Notes: generated by a model not told the origin, from the sequence alone. Positions 52,136 to 60,368 are shown, counted from the first letter of the stretch. The stretch is 64,000 bases of DNA from CAADGU01 sp964581605 (GCA_964581605.1 CAZOPF010000012.1:1-64000); one strand, 5' to 3'. Translations and numbers: made by a program.

Positions 52136-54520
52136 GTGCTGCTGGTTTATCTGGTATCCGCCTGGTTTTTGGGTATCTGGTTGGCGTCGCGGTTCACGGC
52201 CGTACCCCCCTCATACTGGCTGGCAACTGGCGCTCTGGCCTTCATGGGCGCATTGTTTTTGCGGCGGCAGCGCACGGCCGCTGTGCTATTCGCCTGCCTG
52301 GGGATGATGGCATGTGGTGGGGTACGGTACACGGCCGTGCAGCCCACCATCGCCCCCGCCCACATCGCCTATTACAACGGCGAGAGCGCCATCACCCTCA
52401 CCGGCATTGTGGCCAACGAGCCAGACGTGCGTGACCGTTCCATCAATTTGCGGGTAGCAGTGGAGCAGGTTGAGTTGGATGATGGCACGGCCGTGCCCGT
52501 CACCGGCCTCATTCAAGTACGCACCTTCCGCTTCCCACCCATCCCCTACGGCGCGAAAGTGCAGCTCAACGGCACGCTGGAAACACCCCCCACCGAAGGT
52601 GACTTCAACTACAAAGATTACCTGGCGCGGCAAGGCGTCCACAGCCTGATGAATCTGCCCCGCGTCACCATCCTGGCCGAAGAGCAAGGCCAACCGCTCT
52701 ACCATGCCATCTACGCCCTCAAAGCCCGCGCCCAGGCCACCATCAACCAGCTTTTGCCCAACCCCCAGGCCGCCCTGCTCACCGGCATCCTGCTCGGCAA
52801 CGACAACGGCCTGCCGCCTGACCTGCAAGAAGCATTCCGCACCACCGGCCTCAGCCATATCATCGCCATCTCCGGCTTCAATATCGCCATCCTCATCGCC
52901 ATTCTGGTCAGCGTTGGCGAACCGTTTTTAGGGCGGCGCGGCGCGGCCGTATTTGCCGTTACCGGCATTGTGCTGTACACCATTCTCGTTGGGGCTGATG
53001 CTTCAGTGGTGCGGGCAGCCATTATGGGCATCATTTACCTTTTCACCCAACGCTGGCTGGGACGGCCGAATTATGCCTTCGCCTCCCTCTTTGCCGCCGG
53101 TTTTCTGATGACCCTGGTCAACCCATTCACGCTCTGGGACATCGGCTTTCAACTCAGCTTCATGGCTACCCTCAGCCTGATGCTCTACGCCGACCCGTTC
53201 ACCAAATGGACAGATCGGCAGTTACAACGTCTCATGTCCCGGCAGCAGGCGCGGCGGGTGATGGGGATTCTGTCTGAGGCGGTGGTCATTACCCTGGCGG
53301 CGCAGGTGTTGACGCTACCACTGATGATCGGTTATTTCCAGCAGTTGTCGCTGATCAGTCTGCCGGCCAATGCCCTTGTCCTGCCCGTGCAGCCAGCCGT
53401 GATGACCTGGGGTGGATTGGCGACGCTGGTCGGGTTGGCTTCGCCGACCATTGCCCAGCCGATAGCCTGGGTGGCCTGGCTGCCGCTCACGTACACCATT
53501 GCGCTGGTGCGCCTGTTCGCCGCCGTGCCGTATGCGGCCGTACCCGTCAATGTCAGTTGGGGTTGGGTGCTGGCCTTTTATGGCCTGATTGCCGCCCTCA
53601 CCTATCTGGCACGCCAAGAGCCGGAACGCCGCCAACGGCTGCTGGCCGACCTGCGGCCGAATTGGGGGATGCGAACGCTGGTAGGGGGTACGGCCGTACT
53701 CGCCATCCTCGTCTTCAGTTGGGCCGCCACCCAACCCGATGGCAAATTGCATGTCGCTTTTCTCGATGTGGGCCAGGGGGACGCCATCTTCATCCAGACG
53801 CCCACCGGCCGCCAGATTTTGGTGGATGGCGGTAATGATCCATCCGTTCTCAATGACCAGTTAGGGCGACAAATGCCTTTTTGGGATCGTACTATTGACC
53901 TCATGGTCGCCACCCACCCGGATGCGGATCATGTGGCGGGACTGGTGGAGTTGTACGGCCGTTACCAGATCACACAGCTCATCACCGATGGCGCGGAAGC
54001 AGACGCCTCGTCCGTTTATGCGGCGCTGCTCCAGGCGGCGGCAGCGCAGCAAACACCGCTGCACCGGGCGATGGCCGGGGAGATGGTTGCAATTGGCGAC
54101 GGCGTGCGGCTGGAAATGGTACATCCGGGCGCAGAACTGGACGCGCAAAATCGCAACGACAATTCCGTCTCCTTCCGCCTGGTTTACGGCGACTTCTCTT
54201 TGCTGCTCACCGGCGACGCCGAGGAAAAAGGGGAAACGGCCATGCTGCAAAATGGGTATCCGCTGCAATCACTCGTTTTCAAGGCCGGTCATCACGGCTC
54301 GCGCACATCCAGCACAGCGCCGTTCCTGACGGCCGTGCAGCCCCACATCATGGTCGTTTCCGCCGGGGCCGATAACCGCTTCGGCCACCCGCACCCAGAG
54401 GTATTGGCACGAGCGGCGGAAAGGGGCACGGCCGTCCTCCGCACCGACGAACTGGGCACGATAGAAGTTATTACTGACGGCCGTACCATGTGGTGGCAGG
54501 CGTGGGACGGTAATCGGTAG
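52136..54520 (+). CDS. comEC: ComEC/Rec2-family DNA-uptake channel with metallo-beta-lactamase domain
   Basis: The GTG at 52136 is chosen because GAGGAGG lies eight bases upstream; it gives about 794 residues. The order is N-terminal membrane helices with a DUF4131/OB region (about 15-170) and the Competence domain with about nine helices (GLSHIIAISGFNIAIL, VRAAIMGIIYL). A C-terminal metallo-beta-lactamase domain follows (FLDVGQGDAIFIQTP, DGGND, ATHPDADHVAGL, FKAGHHGSRTSS). ComEC carries single-stranded DNA through the membrane in natural transformation; the beta-lactamase domain probably degrades the other strand. No other com genes are in the window. Confidence 0.93.
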   Translation: MLLVYLVSAWFLGIWLASRFTAVPPSYWLATGALAFMGALFLRRQRTAAVLFACLGMMACGGVRYTAVQPTIAPAHIAYYNGESAITLTGIVANEPDVRDRSINLRVAVEQVELDDGTAVPVTGLIQVRTFRFPPIPYGAKVQLNGTLETPPTEGDFNYKDYLARQGVHSLMNLPRVTILAEEQGQPLYHAIYALKARAQATINQLLPNPQAALLTGILLGNDNGLPPDLQEAFRTTGLSHIIAISGFNIAILIAILVSVGEPFLGRRGAAVFAVTGIVLYTILVGADASVVRAAIMGIIYLFTQRWLGRPNYAFASLFAAGFLMTLVNPFTLWDIGFQLSFMATLSLMLYADPFTKWTDRQLQRLMSRQQARRVMGILSEAVVITLAAQVLTLPLMIGYFQQLSLISLPANALVLPVQPAVMTWGGLATLVGLASPTIAQPIAWVAWLPLTYTIALVRLFAAVPYAAVPVNVSWGWVLAFYGLIAALTYLARQEPERRQRLLADLRPNWGMRTLVGGTAVLAILVFSWAATQPDGKLHVAFLDVGQGDAIFIQTPTGRQILVDGGNDPSVLNDQLGRQMPFWDRTIDLMVATHPDADHVAGLVELYGRYQITQLITDGAEADASSVYAALLQAAAAQQTPLHRAMAGEMVAIGDGVRLEMVHPGAELDAQNRNDNSVSFRLVYGDFSLLLTGDAEEKGETAMLQNGYPLQSLVFKAGHHGSRTSSTAPFLTAVQPHIMVVSAGADNRFGHPHPEVLARAAERGTAVLRTDELGTIEVITDGRTMWWQAWDGNR

Positions 54521-54528
54521 TGGTTGTA

Positions 54529-54537
54529 TGGTATAAT
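54529..54537 (+). promoter_or_regulatory. Extended -10 promoter giving a leaderless mntA transcript
   Basis: TGGTATAAT has a perfect TATAAT at 54532-54537 with the TGn extension. The mntA ATG is at 54544, so transcription starting about seven bases after the -10 would begin at or next to the start codon. No Shine-Dalgarno sequence is present, which fits leaderless translation. Confidence 0.6.
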
Positions 54538-54543
54538 TTTGCC

Positions 54544-54843
54544 ATGATGACGTTGGCAGAAATTAAAGAGATCTTGAAAGCGCAGAAACCATACCTGGCC
54601 GAACGTTACGGCATTGTGGAACTGGCCTTGTTTGGCTCTTACGTTCGCGGCGAGCAGCAGGCCGATAGCGATCTTGACGTGTTAATTGATGTAGAACGGC
54701 CACCCAAAATCAGCCTGATCGATCTCGTGGAACTGGAAGCCTATCTCTCTGCGCAGCTAAATACAGAAGTAGATGTCACCCTAAAAACCAATCTCAAGCC
54801 TCGTATTGGTCAACATATTCTGCAAGAGATCGAGCCAATATGA
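54544..54843 (+). CDS. mntA: MntA-type minimal nucleotidyltransferase antitoxin
   Basis: The 99-residue protein has the minimal nucleotidyltransferase motif LFGSYVRGEQQADSDLDVLIDV (GSxxRG then SDxDxxV), with a third acidic residue in TEVDVTLK. Characterised MntA proteins inactivate HepT by adding AMP residues to it. The gene overlaps hepT by four bases (ATGA). Two adjacent ATGs (54544, 54547) are possible starts; the first matches the leaderless promoter. It lies directly after comEC. Confidence 0.9.
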   Translation: MMTLAEIKEILKAQKPYLAERYGIVELALFGSYVRGEQQADSDLDVLIDVERPPKISLIDLVELEAYLSAQLNTEVDVTLKTNLKPRIGQHILQEIEPI

Positions 54844-55184
54844 GCAACGAGTTCCTCGATTATATTGATGACATTCTCGATGCCATGCAAAAGGCCGAGA
54901 TATTGGTTGAAGGAATTTCAGTCACAGAATTTGAAGCCGATTTCCGTATCAACTTCGCTGTGATGCGTGCTCTGGAAATCATTGGTGAGGCCACCAAACA
55001 CGTGCCAGAAACAGTCCGAGATCAATACCCCGACATTCCCTGGAAAGGTATGGCTGGAATGCGAGATCGCATCATTCATGGGTATGACGATGTTGACCTG
55101 ACCATCGTGTGGAATGTGGTGCAGAATGATATTCCGCGAATCAAACCACAATTACTCCAGCTCCTTGCCGACTTTTCATCCTGA
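54840..55184 (+). CDS. hepT: HepT-like ribonuclease toxin (DUF86)
   Basis: The 114-residue all-helical protein is of the HEPN/DUF86 type, with the RxxxxH catalytic motif in GMRDRIIHGYDDV followed by the conserved aromatic. HepT dimers cleave RNA (tRNA in studied cases) and are silenced by MntA-mediated AMPylation on the tyrosine of this motif, here the Y directly after HG. It is coupled to mntA by a 4-bp overlap. The length and motif are complete, so the toxin is likely functional. Confidence 0.92.
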   Translation: MSNEFLDYIDDILDAMQKAEILVEGISVTEFEADFRINFAVMRALEIIGEATKHVPETVRDQYPDIPWKGMAGMRDRIIHGYDDVDLTIVWNVVQNDIPRIKPQLLQLLADFSS

Positions 55185-55296
55185 TCACGCAACCTAAAAG
55201 GTGACAATCCTCACCCTGGATTTGTGCCAATACCAACTGTTTACACCCCATAAAAGCGTCTATCGTGCATACCAGTAATGGTCCGATTACCAGCAA

Positions 55297-57411
55297 ATGG
55301 ACACTATCTCTTCCTTCTTCCAGCAAAACATCATCGGCGTGTATTTCTTCTACGGCCTGGCGTTTTTCTGCCTGGGGCTGATCGTCTGGCTGGAGTCGCG
55401 GCGGGCCTCCACGCTGCGGCTGGCGCATGCTCTGGGCTTTCTGGCCGCGTTTGGCATTTTGCACGGGCTACACGAATGGTTTGAGATGTTCCAACGGCTG
55501 GCCGCAGCCGGAGCTACCGATATTCCCGCCTGGCTGCTTTCGGACGAACTACGGTTGGGGCATCTGGTCATATCCTTCATGTGCCTGGTCATTTTTGGCG
55601 TGCAGTTGATATTTGCCACCCATGAAAATTACAAAAGGGAGCGACTGCTGGCTTATGGGGCTGCCGGGGCGCTCACGGCCGTCTGGCTGCTCAGCGTCCT
55701 CGTTACCCAATGGCTCTACCAACCGGGGCATGAGGAATTTCTGACGGCCGTAGACGTTCTGGCGCGTTACACATTGGCCATCCCTGGCGCACTGCTGGCC
55801 GCCTGGGCCATTGTGCTGGAACAACGCACCTTCCGCGCCAATAACCTGCACGAGACCAGCCGTGATTTGCTGCGGGCAGCGTTGGCCCTGGTGTTGTATG
55901 GGCTGGTTGGGCAAATTTTTACCGCCCCCAGTTTCTTCTTTCCCGCTAACGTCGTCAATACTGAACTGTTTTTACAATGGTTTGGCATTCCGGTGCAGTT
56001 GTTCCGGGCCGTCATGGCCACCCTGATCGCCTTTTTTGTCATTCGTGCTTTGCGAGCATTTGAGACGGAACGGCAGCGTAACCTGACCCGCGCCAACGAA
56101 GAACGGCTGGCGGCGCAGCGACAGGCGTTGGCCGTGCAGGAACAATCGCGCCAGGAGATGGAGAGTTTAAACCGGGAATTACAAACGGCCGTGCAAGACC
56201 TCACCCTGCTCTTCACCCTCTCCCGCACCCTGGCCGCCACCCTGGACAAGAAAACATTGTTGGCCCAGGCCATCAGCCAGATCAGCGCCAGCCTGCCCCA
56301 GTTTACGCGGGGCATCATCGTGCTGCGCCAAAAATCGGGCCGCCCCTTAGAATGTGCCGCCTGCCCCGGCCACCTGGACTGCCAGGCCAACCAGCCCTGT
56401 GTGCAGGCCCGCGCCATCACCCGCGAAATTGAGGCCACGGCCGTGCCCATTTGCGCCCAAAATGGCAACCTGATTGCCCTGCCCCAAAACAGCCTGCTAC
56501 AGGATGGCGCCATCCTGACGGTCAACGGTGAAAGCGCCATCGGCTGGCCGCTCTCGGTACGTGATCGGGTGATTGGCAGCCTGGTGCTGCACATCCAGCC
56601 AGAAGTCACGGCGCTCACCGGGCGTGACCTCTCCCTGCTGGGCACTGTCGCCGGGCTGCTGAGCATCGCCATTGAAAACGCCACCCGCTATGAAGAAAGC
56701 CAGGCGCGGGAGGTGCTGCGCGGCGAACTGCTGCACCAGGTTGTCTCCGTGCAGGAGCGGGAACGGCAGCGCATTGCCCGCGATTTGCACGATGGCGCAG
56801 GGCAGGCGCTGACGGCGTTGGGATTGGGTTTTGCCGCTGTGTCTGAAACAGTGAAAAGCAATCCCACCCTGGCGGCGCAACAACTGGTAGAACTGAAACA
56901 AATGAGTACCCAGGCGCTCGCCGATTTACGCGACTTGATCCGGGATTTACGGCCGTCCCTCCTGGACGATCTCGGTTTAGTGCCAGCCTTGCAAAATCAG
57001 GTGCAAACCTTCCAGGCACACAGCAGCGTGAATGCGAAATTAACCGTGTACGGCCGTAGCCGCCGCCTGCCGCCCGACATCGAAACCATTGTTTTCCGTA
57101 TTGCCCAGGAAGCGTTGACCAACATCACCAAACATGCCGCCGCCGAAAATGTGGCCGTACTCTTGACGTTTGCGCCGGAAATGGTGCAACTTCACATCCA
57201 GGATGACGGCCGTGGCTTCCAGCCTGACGAAGTTTTTGCCGCCACCCAACCCCGCCGCGCCTGGGGTTTGCTGGGCATTCAGGAACGGGTCGCCCTCGTC
57301 GGCGGCAGTTGCCAGATAAATTCGACGCCCGGTCAGGGCACGGCCGTTGATATATGTATTCCTTTGGTTGAAGAATTAGTAAGCAGTAAGCAGTTAGCAG
57401 TAAACAGTTAA
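55297..57411 (+). CDS. NarL-type sensor histidine kinase, seven membrane helices plus Cys-rich GAF domain
   Basis: The 704-residue kinase has seven predicted helices (about 12-32, 43-62, 88-107, 119-140, 156-176, 190-210, 232-252), a short coiled coil, and a GAF domain (about 315-465). HisKA_3 follows with phosphoacceptor His498 (RQRIARDLHDGAGQAL), and the HATPase carries AQEALTNITKHA, IQDDGRGF and GLLGIQERVALVGG. The GAF domain has four spaced cysteines (C353, C356, C362, C368) that could bind a metal or Fe-S cluster. The last about ten residues come from an iterated-word repeat. A NarL regulator follows 38 bp later. Confidence 0.9.
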   Translation: MDTISSFFQQNIIGVYFFYGLAFFCLGLIVWLESRRASTLRLAHALGFLAAFGILHGLHEWFEMFQRLAAAGATDIPAWLLSDELRLGHLVISFMCLVIFGVQLIFATHENYKRERLLAYGAAGALTAVWLLSVLVTQWLYQPGHEEFLTAVDVLARYTLAIPGALLAAWAIVLEQRTFRANNLHETSRDLLRAALALVLYGLVGQIFTAPSFFFPANVVNTELFLQWFGIPVQLFRAVMATLIAFFVIRALRAFETERQRNLTRANEERLAAQRQALAVQEQSRQEMESLNRELQTAVQDLTLLFTLSRTLAATLDKKTLLAQAISQISASLPQFTRGIIVLRQKSGRPLECAACPGHLDCQANQPCVQARAITREIEATAVPICAQNGNLIALPQNSLLQDGAILTVNGESAIGWPLSVRDRVIGSLVLHIQPEVTALTGRDLSLLGTVAGLLSIAIENATRYEESQAREVLRGELLHQVVSVQERERQRIARDLHDGAGQALTALGLGFAAVSETVKSNPTLAAQQLVELKQMSTQALADLRDLIRDLRPSLLDDLGLVPALQNQVQTFQAHSSVNAKLTVYGRSRRLPPDIETIVFRIAQEALTNITKHAAAENVAVLLTFAPEMVQLHIQDDGRGFQPDEVFAATQPRRAWGLLGIQERVALVGGSCQINSTPGQGTAVDICIPLVEELVSSKQLAVNS

Positions 57412-57446
57412 CTGCTGACCGCTCACTGCTAACCGCTCACTCACTC
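57378..57446. repeat. Iterated-word hairpin (7-bp AGTAAGC words) overlapping the kinase stop
   Basis: Left words AGTAAGC, AGTAAGC, AGTTAGC, AGTAAAC, AGTTAAC (57378-57412) face right words TGCTGAC, CGCTCAC, TGCTAAC, CGCTCAC (57413-57440). The left arm supplies the kinase's final codons and stop. Confidence 0.9.
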
Positions 57447-57449
57447 AAA

Positions 57450-58109
57450 ATGTCCACTCCCATCCGCCTCCTCCTCGTTGATGACCACGCCGTGGTGCGC
57501 TCCGGCCTGCGCATGTTGCTGCAGGCGCAGCCGGACATGCGTATCGTCGGCGAGGCCGAATCAGGCACGGAGGCCATCCACCAGGTGCGGCTGCACCGGC
57601 CAGACGTGGTCTTGATGGATATTCAAATGCCGGATATGAACGGGATTGAGTCCACGAAGGAAATCAAACGCATGTCGGCAAGTACGGCCGTGCTCGCCCT
57701 GACCATGCACGAAGACGACCAATACTTCTTTGAAATGCTGCGGGCTGGCGCATCCGGCTACGTGCCCAAACGCGCCGCCCCCGACGAACTGGTCAGCGCC
57801 ATCCGCACCGTCAGCCAGGGGCAGGTCTTCCTCTACCCTTCACTGGCTGCCCGCCTGGTGCAAAGCTACCTGGGCCAGCCCCGCGCCGCTGATTCCCCAC
57901 CCGCCAATGAACTCACCCCCCGCGAACAAGAGGTGCTCACCCTCATTGCCGAGGGGCTGACCAACCCGGAAATCGCCGACAAACTGGTCATCAGTACCAA
58001 AACGGTGGGCCGCCACCGCGAAAACATCATGCGCAAACTGAATCTGCACAGCCGCGTAGACCTGGTGAAATATGCCATCAGAGAAGGGCTAATTGGATTG
58101 GAGGATTAG
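57450..58109 (+). CDS. NarL/FixJ-type response regulator
   Basis: The 219-residue regulator has a receiver domain (acidic LLVDDHAVV, phosphoacceptor in DVVLMDIQMPDMNG, switch Thr in VLALTMHED, Lys in GYVPKRAAPDEL). A C-terminal LuxR-type HTH follows (LTPREQEVLTLIAEGLTNPEIADKL, read by its core EQEVLTLIAEG; then STKTVGRHRENIMRKL). It is paired with the upstream HisKA_3 kinase. A Pro/Ala-rich hinge lies near residue 145. Targets are unknown; the genes nearby do not single one out. Confidence 0.94.
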   Translation: MSTPIRLLLVDDHAVVRSGLRMLLQAQPDMRIVGEAESGTEAIHQVRLHRPDVVLMDIQMPDMNGIESTKEIKRMSASTAVLALTMHEDDQYFFEMLRAGASGYVPKRAAPDELVSAIRTVSQGQVFLYPSLAARLVQSYLGQPRAADSPPANELTPREQEVLTLIAEGLTNPEIADKLVISTKTVGRHRENIMRKLNLHSRVDLVKYAIREGLIGLED

Positions 58110-58113
58110 GGAC

Positions 58114-58143
58114 GTGATGCGTGACCCGTGATCCGATGGTCAC
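58114..58143 (+). repeat. 7-bp iterated words CGTGATG/CGTGACC
   Basis: Three words CGTGATG, CGTGACC, CGTGATC are followed by a short complementary GGTCACC. The element sits at the convergent junction between the response regulator and the xdhC-type gene. Confidence 0.75.
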
Positions 58144-58151
58144 CTATCCGT

Positions 58152-59264
58152 TTATTCGCTTCCCATCCGCTGCCGTTGAAAAGTAGCCTGGCAACCCGCA
58201 CAGCAAAAGTAGTAGGTCGTGCCTTCATGGGCAAAGGTGTATCTGGCAGTGGTCATGTCCACTTCCATGCCGCAGATGGGGTCAATGGCAGTGGCCACGG
58301 CCGTATTGAGCGCAGTAGCAGCGGCCGTACCCACCGAAACCATCCCCAATTCAATCACATGGTTGACGGCCGTATGGCCCCCATGAACATGCGCTTCTTC
58401 AACGCCCGTTGCTTCAACGCCCGTTGCTTCAATGCCCGTGTCCTTCACGGCCGTCTCCCCCTTAAACAGCGCCAAATCCAGCAGTTCCGCGCTGCGCCGC
58501 CGCTGCACAATCTCCGCCATAATGCTCAGGGCAATCTCGTCGCCGCGCCGCGCCTGAATGTCCAGCCCGGCCGGCGCTTTCAGTGACAGCAGTTCCGTCT
58601 CCGTGATCCCCTGCATCCGCAGATAATCGCGCACCGCCTCCGCCCGCTTCGGGCTGGCGACCAGCCCCACATAGGTTGGCTGCGCGGGCAGGATTTTCGC
58701 CAGCGCCAGTTCGTCATAATTGCCATGAGTGGCGACGACGATGTAGGTGTACGGCCGTAGCTGCCCCACCACCTCATCCAGATTAGTCAGCACCACGTCG
58801 GCGTCGGCTAAAGCCTCACCGCCGCCATCCAAATCCACCGCGACGACCTGATAATTCATCGCCCGCCCCAACGCCACCAACGCCTGCGCCACCGGCAGCG
58901 CGCCCACCACCAGCAGTCGGGGTCGTGGCTGCTGCGGCTCCAGGTAAATCTCCAGCGTACCGCCGCTGTAGCAAGCCATCGGCAAATCCAGCACCCCTGC
59001 CCGCGCTGTCTGCGCCGCCGGCTCTGTCGAGAGGCGAATCAGGCGAGCTTCATCGGCCCGCAGCGCGTTCAGCGCCTCCTTCACCACCGTCGGCTGGGCG
59101 CAGCTGCCGCCAATCCAGCCATGCATCACCCCATCAGCCGTGATGATCGCCTTATCGCCCGGTTTACCCGATGTCGGCTTTTCGGAACGCACGACGACAG
59201 CCGTGACAAATGGCACCCCCGCCTGCACCAATTCATGCGCCTTTGCAAAAAAATCATCGTACAT
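58152..59264 (-). CDS. XdhC/CoxF-family molybdenum cofactor accessory protein fused to a YHS domain
   Basis: The 370-residue protein starts MYDDFFAKAHELVQAGVPF. The N-terminal XdhC/CoxI region (SEKPTSGKPGDKAIITADG, GWIGGSCAQPTVV) is followed by a Rossmann-type XdhC_C domain (RLLVVGALPVAQALVALG, VVATHGNYDELAL, YVGLVASPKRA). A Thr/Ala/Val/Glu linker with a 15-bp tandem repeat leads to a C-terminal YHS metal-binding domain (DPICGMEVDM, YFCCAGCQATFQ). XdhC-type proteins finish and insert the sulfurated Mo cofactor of xanthine dehydrogenase or CO dehydrogenase. The coxMSL operon lies 1.6 kb upstream on the same strand. Confidence 0.87.
   Translation of the reverse strand: MYDDFFAKAHELVQAGVPFVTAVVVRSEKPTSGKPGDKAIITADGVMHGWIGGSCAQPTVVKEALNALRADEARLIRLSTEPAAQTARAGVLDLPMACYSGGTLEIYLEPQQPRPRLLVVGALPVAQALVALGRAMNYQVVAVDLDGGGEALADADVVLTNLDEVVGQLRPYTYIVVATHGNYDELALAKILPAQPTYVGLVASPKRAEAVRDYLRMQGITETELLSLKAPAGLDIQARRGDEIALSIMAEIVQRRRSAELLDLALFKGETAVKDTGIEATGVEATGVEEAHVHGGHTAVNHVIELGMVSVGTAAATALNTAVATAIDPICGMEVDMTTARYTFAHEGTTYYFCCAGCQATFQRQRMGSE
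58398..58440 (-). repeat. 15-bp tandem repeat in the XdhC-YHS linker
   Basis: Two exact copies of TTCAACGCCCGTTGC (58398, 58413) and a diverged third lie in frame and encode repeated GVEAT-type residues. ACGGCCGT sites flank the repeat on both sides. Confidence 0.85.
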
Positions 59265-59273
59265 GGTTCACTC

Positions 59274-59537
59274 CTATGCAGCAATAACAACTTCTCGAGC
59301 TTTGGCAGGTTGTTTTGCTACCGTTTTGGAATAGGCATTCACATCCTCAACCACACGATTGACCAGGCGATTGACATTTTCCGCAGTAAAACCTTCAATA
59401 TAGCTATGCCCATTTGGACAAATTTGGGCGGGAACGTTTTTAATGGTCACGGCCGTACCCTCTACCTCGTAGGTAACTTCTGTCACGCCATCCATTGTTT
59501 GCTGACCACATTCAGGGCAAATAAAGTGCTTGTTCAT
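59274..59537 (-). CDS. YgiT-type zinc-finger protein, probable antitoxin
   Basis: The 87-residue protein starts at the ATG at 59537, overlapping the upstream gene by four bases. It has a zinc-ribbon N-terminus (HFICPECGQQTM with a second pair in AQICPNGHSYIEG). A helical tail follows without the full MqsA HTH. This is the YgiT/MqsA-type N-terminal domain. Together with the DUF4258 gene it forms a likely toxin-antitoxin pair in which the zinc protein is the antitoxin. Ten bases separate it from the downstream xdhC start. Confidence 0.85.
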   Translation of the reverse strand: MNKHFICPECGQQTMDGVTEVTYEVEGTAVTIKNVPAQICPNGHSYIEGFTAENVNRLVNRVVEDVNAYSKTVAKQPAKAREVVIAA

Positions 59538-59848
59538 TTTTTTCCAGGAGCCGATTTCCGAATCCGAAATTTGATCCATTCGCGGCGATCTGGAATATAA
59601 ACCGTCGGAACAATGACCACATCTGGATTCGAGTAATCACAAACCACATGAAGTGGCAAACCACCCGCCATATGTCCAAAAACCAATAAGCGCTTTCTAT
59701 CTTCGTACTCCTCAATAATTTCACCATGAAGAATGACAGTGATAACATCTTCCGGTTCTACGCCATCCTTTTTTGCTTCTGTCAGCGCGTGAGTATAGTA
59801 AAAGTATTTGCCTTCTTTGACCAGCTTTTGGATTTGTTCTAATTTCAT
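59534..59848 (-). CDS. DUF4258 protein, probable toxin
   Basis: The 104-residue protein has the DUF4258 pattern: an early YFYYTHALTEAKKDGVEPED with the family His, then GEIIEEYEDRKRLLVFG, and LHVVCDYSNPDVVIVPTVYIPD near the end. The fold is RelE/MqsR-like, with a probable mRNA-cleaving role. It is coupled to the YgiT-type gene. The whole pair lies between an intact xdhC start and a 23-codon copy of that start, which suggests insertion or duplication at this spot. Confidence 0.85.
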   Translation of the reverse strand: MKLEQIQKLVKEGKYFYYTHALTEAKKDGVEPEDVITVILHGEIIEEYEDRKRLLVFGHMAGGLPLHVVCDYSNPDVVIVPTVYIPDRREWIKFRIRKSAPGKK

Positions 59849-59862
59849 TTGTCAATTGTATG

Positions 59863-59931
59863 CACGGCCGTGACAAACGGCATCCCCGCCTGCACCAACT
59901 CATGTGCCTTCATAAAAAAATCGTCGTACAT
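59863..59931 (-). pseudogene. Orphan copy of the xdhC 5' end (23 codons)
   Basis: The minus strand from ATG at 59931 encodes MYDDFFMKAHELVQAGMPF and then VTAV. This matches the first 23 residues of the intact gene at 59264 with only two changes. The similarity stops abruptly at 59863 where the DUF4258 gene region begins. It is a remnant or duplicated segment, not a gene. Its ACGGCCGT reads ACAGCCGT in the intact copy. Confidence 0.85.
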
Positions 59932-59956
59932 ATCGCACCTCGTTTCTGGCACTTTT

Positions 59957-59965
59957 TGTTATAAT
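59957..59965 (+). promoter_or_regulatory. Extended -10 promoter
   Basis: TGTTATAAT carries a perfect TATAAT at 59960-59965 with the TGn extension. It lies about 31 bp before the ATG at 59997 and probably drives the two-gene unit 59997-60790. No consensus -35 is seen. Confidence 0.55.
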
Positions 59966-59996
59966 GCCAGTATGATTACATTTGGAGATTGATCCT

Positions 59997-60368
59997 ATGT
60001 TAATTTCTGAACTTCCGCCTCGTTTACAGGAAAAATTTGTGCAAACGGCCGAATCCATTTACGGCCGTGACAACACCCAACGCGCCCTCGTTGAAGCAGT
60101 CGAACTGTGGTTGGCCGAGAACCATTTACGCGCCATTGAAATCGAAGAAAAAATTAACAATCAAGCCTTTACAAAACTACAAACCGAACTAGAAGAACAA
60201 TACAACGGCAAATGGATTGTGATTGCACACGGCCGTTTGCAGGGCGTCGGTGATTCCATTCAAGATGTTAATCATCTGGCGATGGACGCCAGACACCGTA
60301 TCGTCATGCAAATGGGGCGCAATTATCCTCAAGAGGTAGAGTTGGGATGGCAGATGGCGTTCGATTAG
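59997..60368 (+). CDS. Small soluble hypothetical protein with a DUF5678-like tail
   Basis: The 123-residue protein starts at the ATG at 59997 (GGAG upstream). The N-terminal half (PPRLQEKFVQTAESIYGRD to ALVEAVELWLAENHL) resembles a ribbon-helix-helix-like or helical region. The C-terminal part, GKWIVIAHGRLQGVGDSIQDV, resembles DUF5678, a short domain often found beside retropepsin-like or toxin genes. It overlaps the next gene by 22 bp, so the two are coupled. Function unknown. Confidence 0.7.
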   Translation: MLISELPPRLQEKFVQTAESIYGRDNTQRALVEAVELWLAENHLRAIEIEEKINNQAFTKLQTELEEQYNGKWIVIAHGRLQGVGDSIQDVNHLAMDARHRIVMQMGRNYPQEVELGWQMAFD

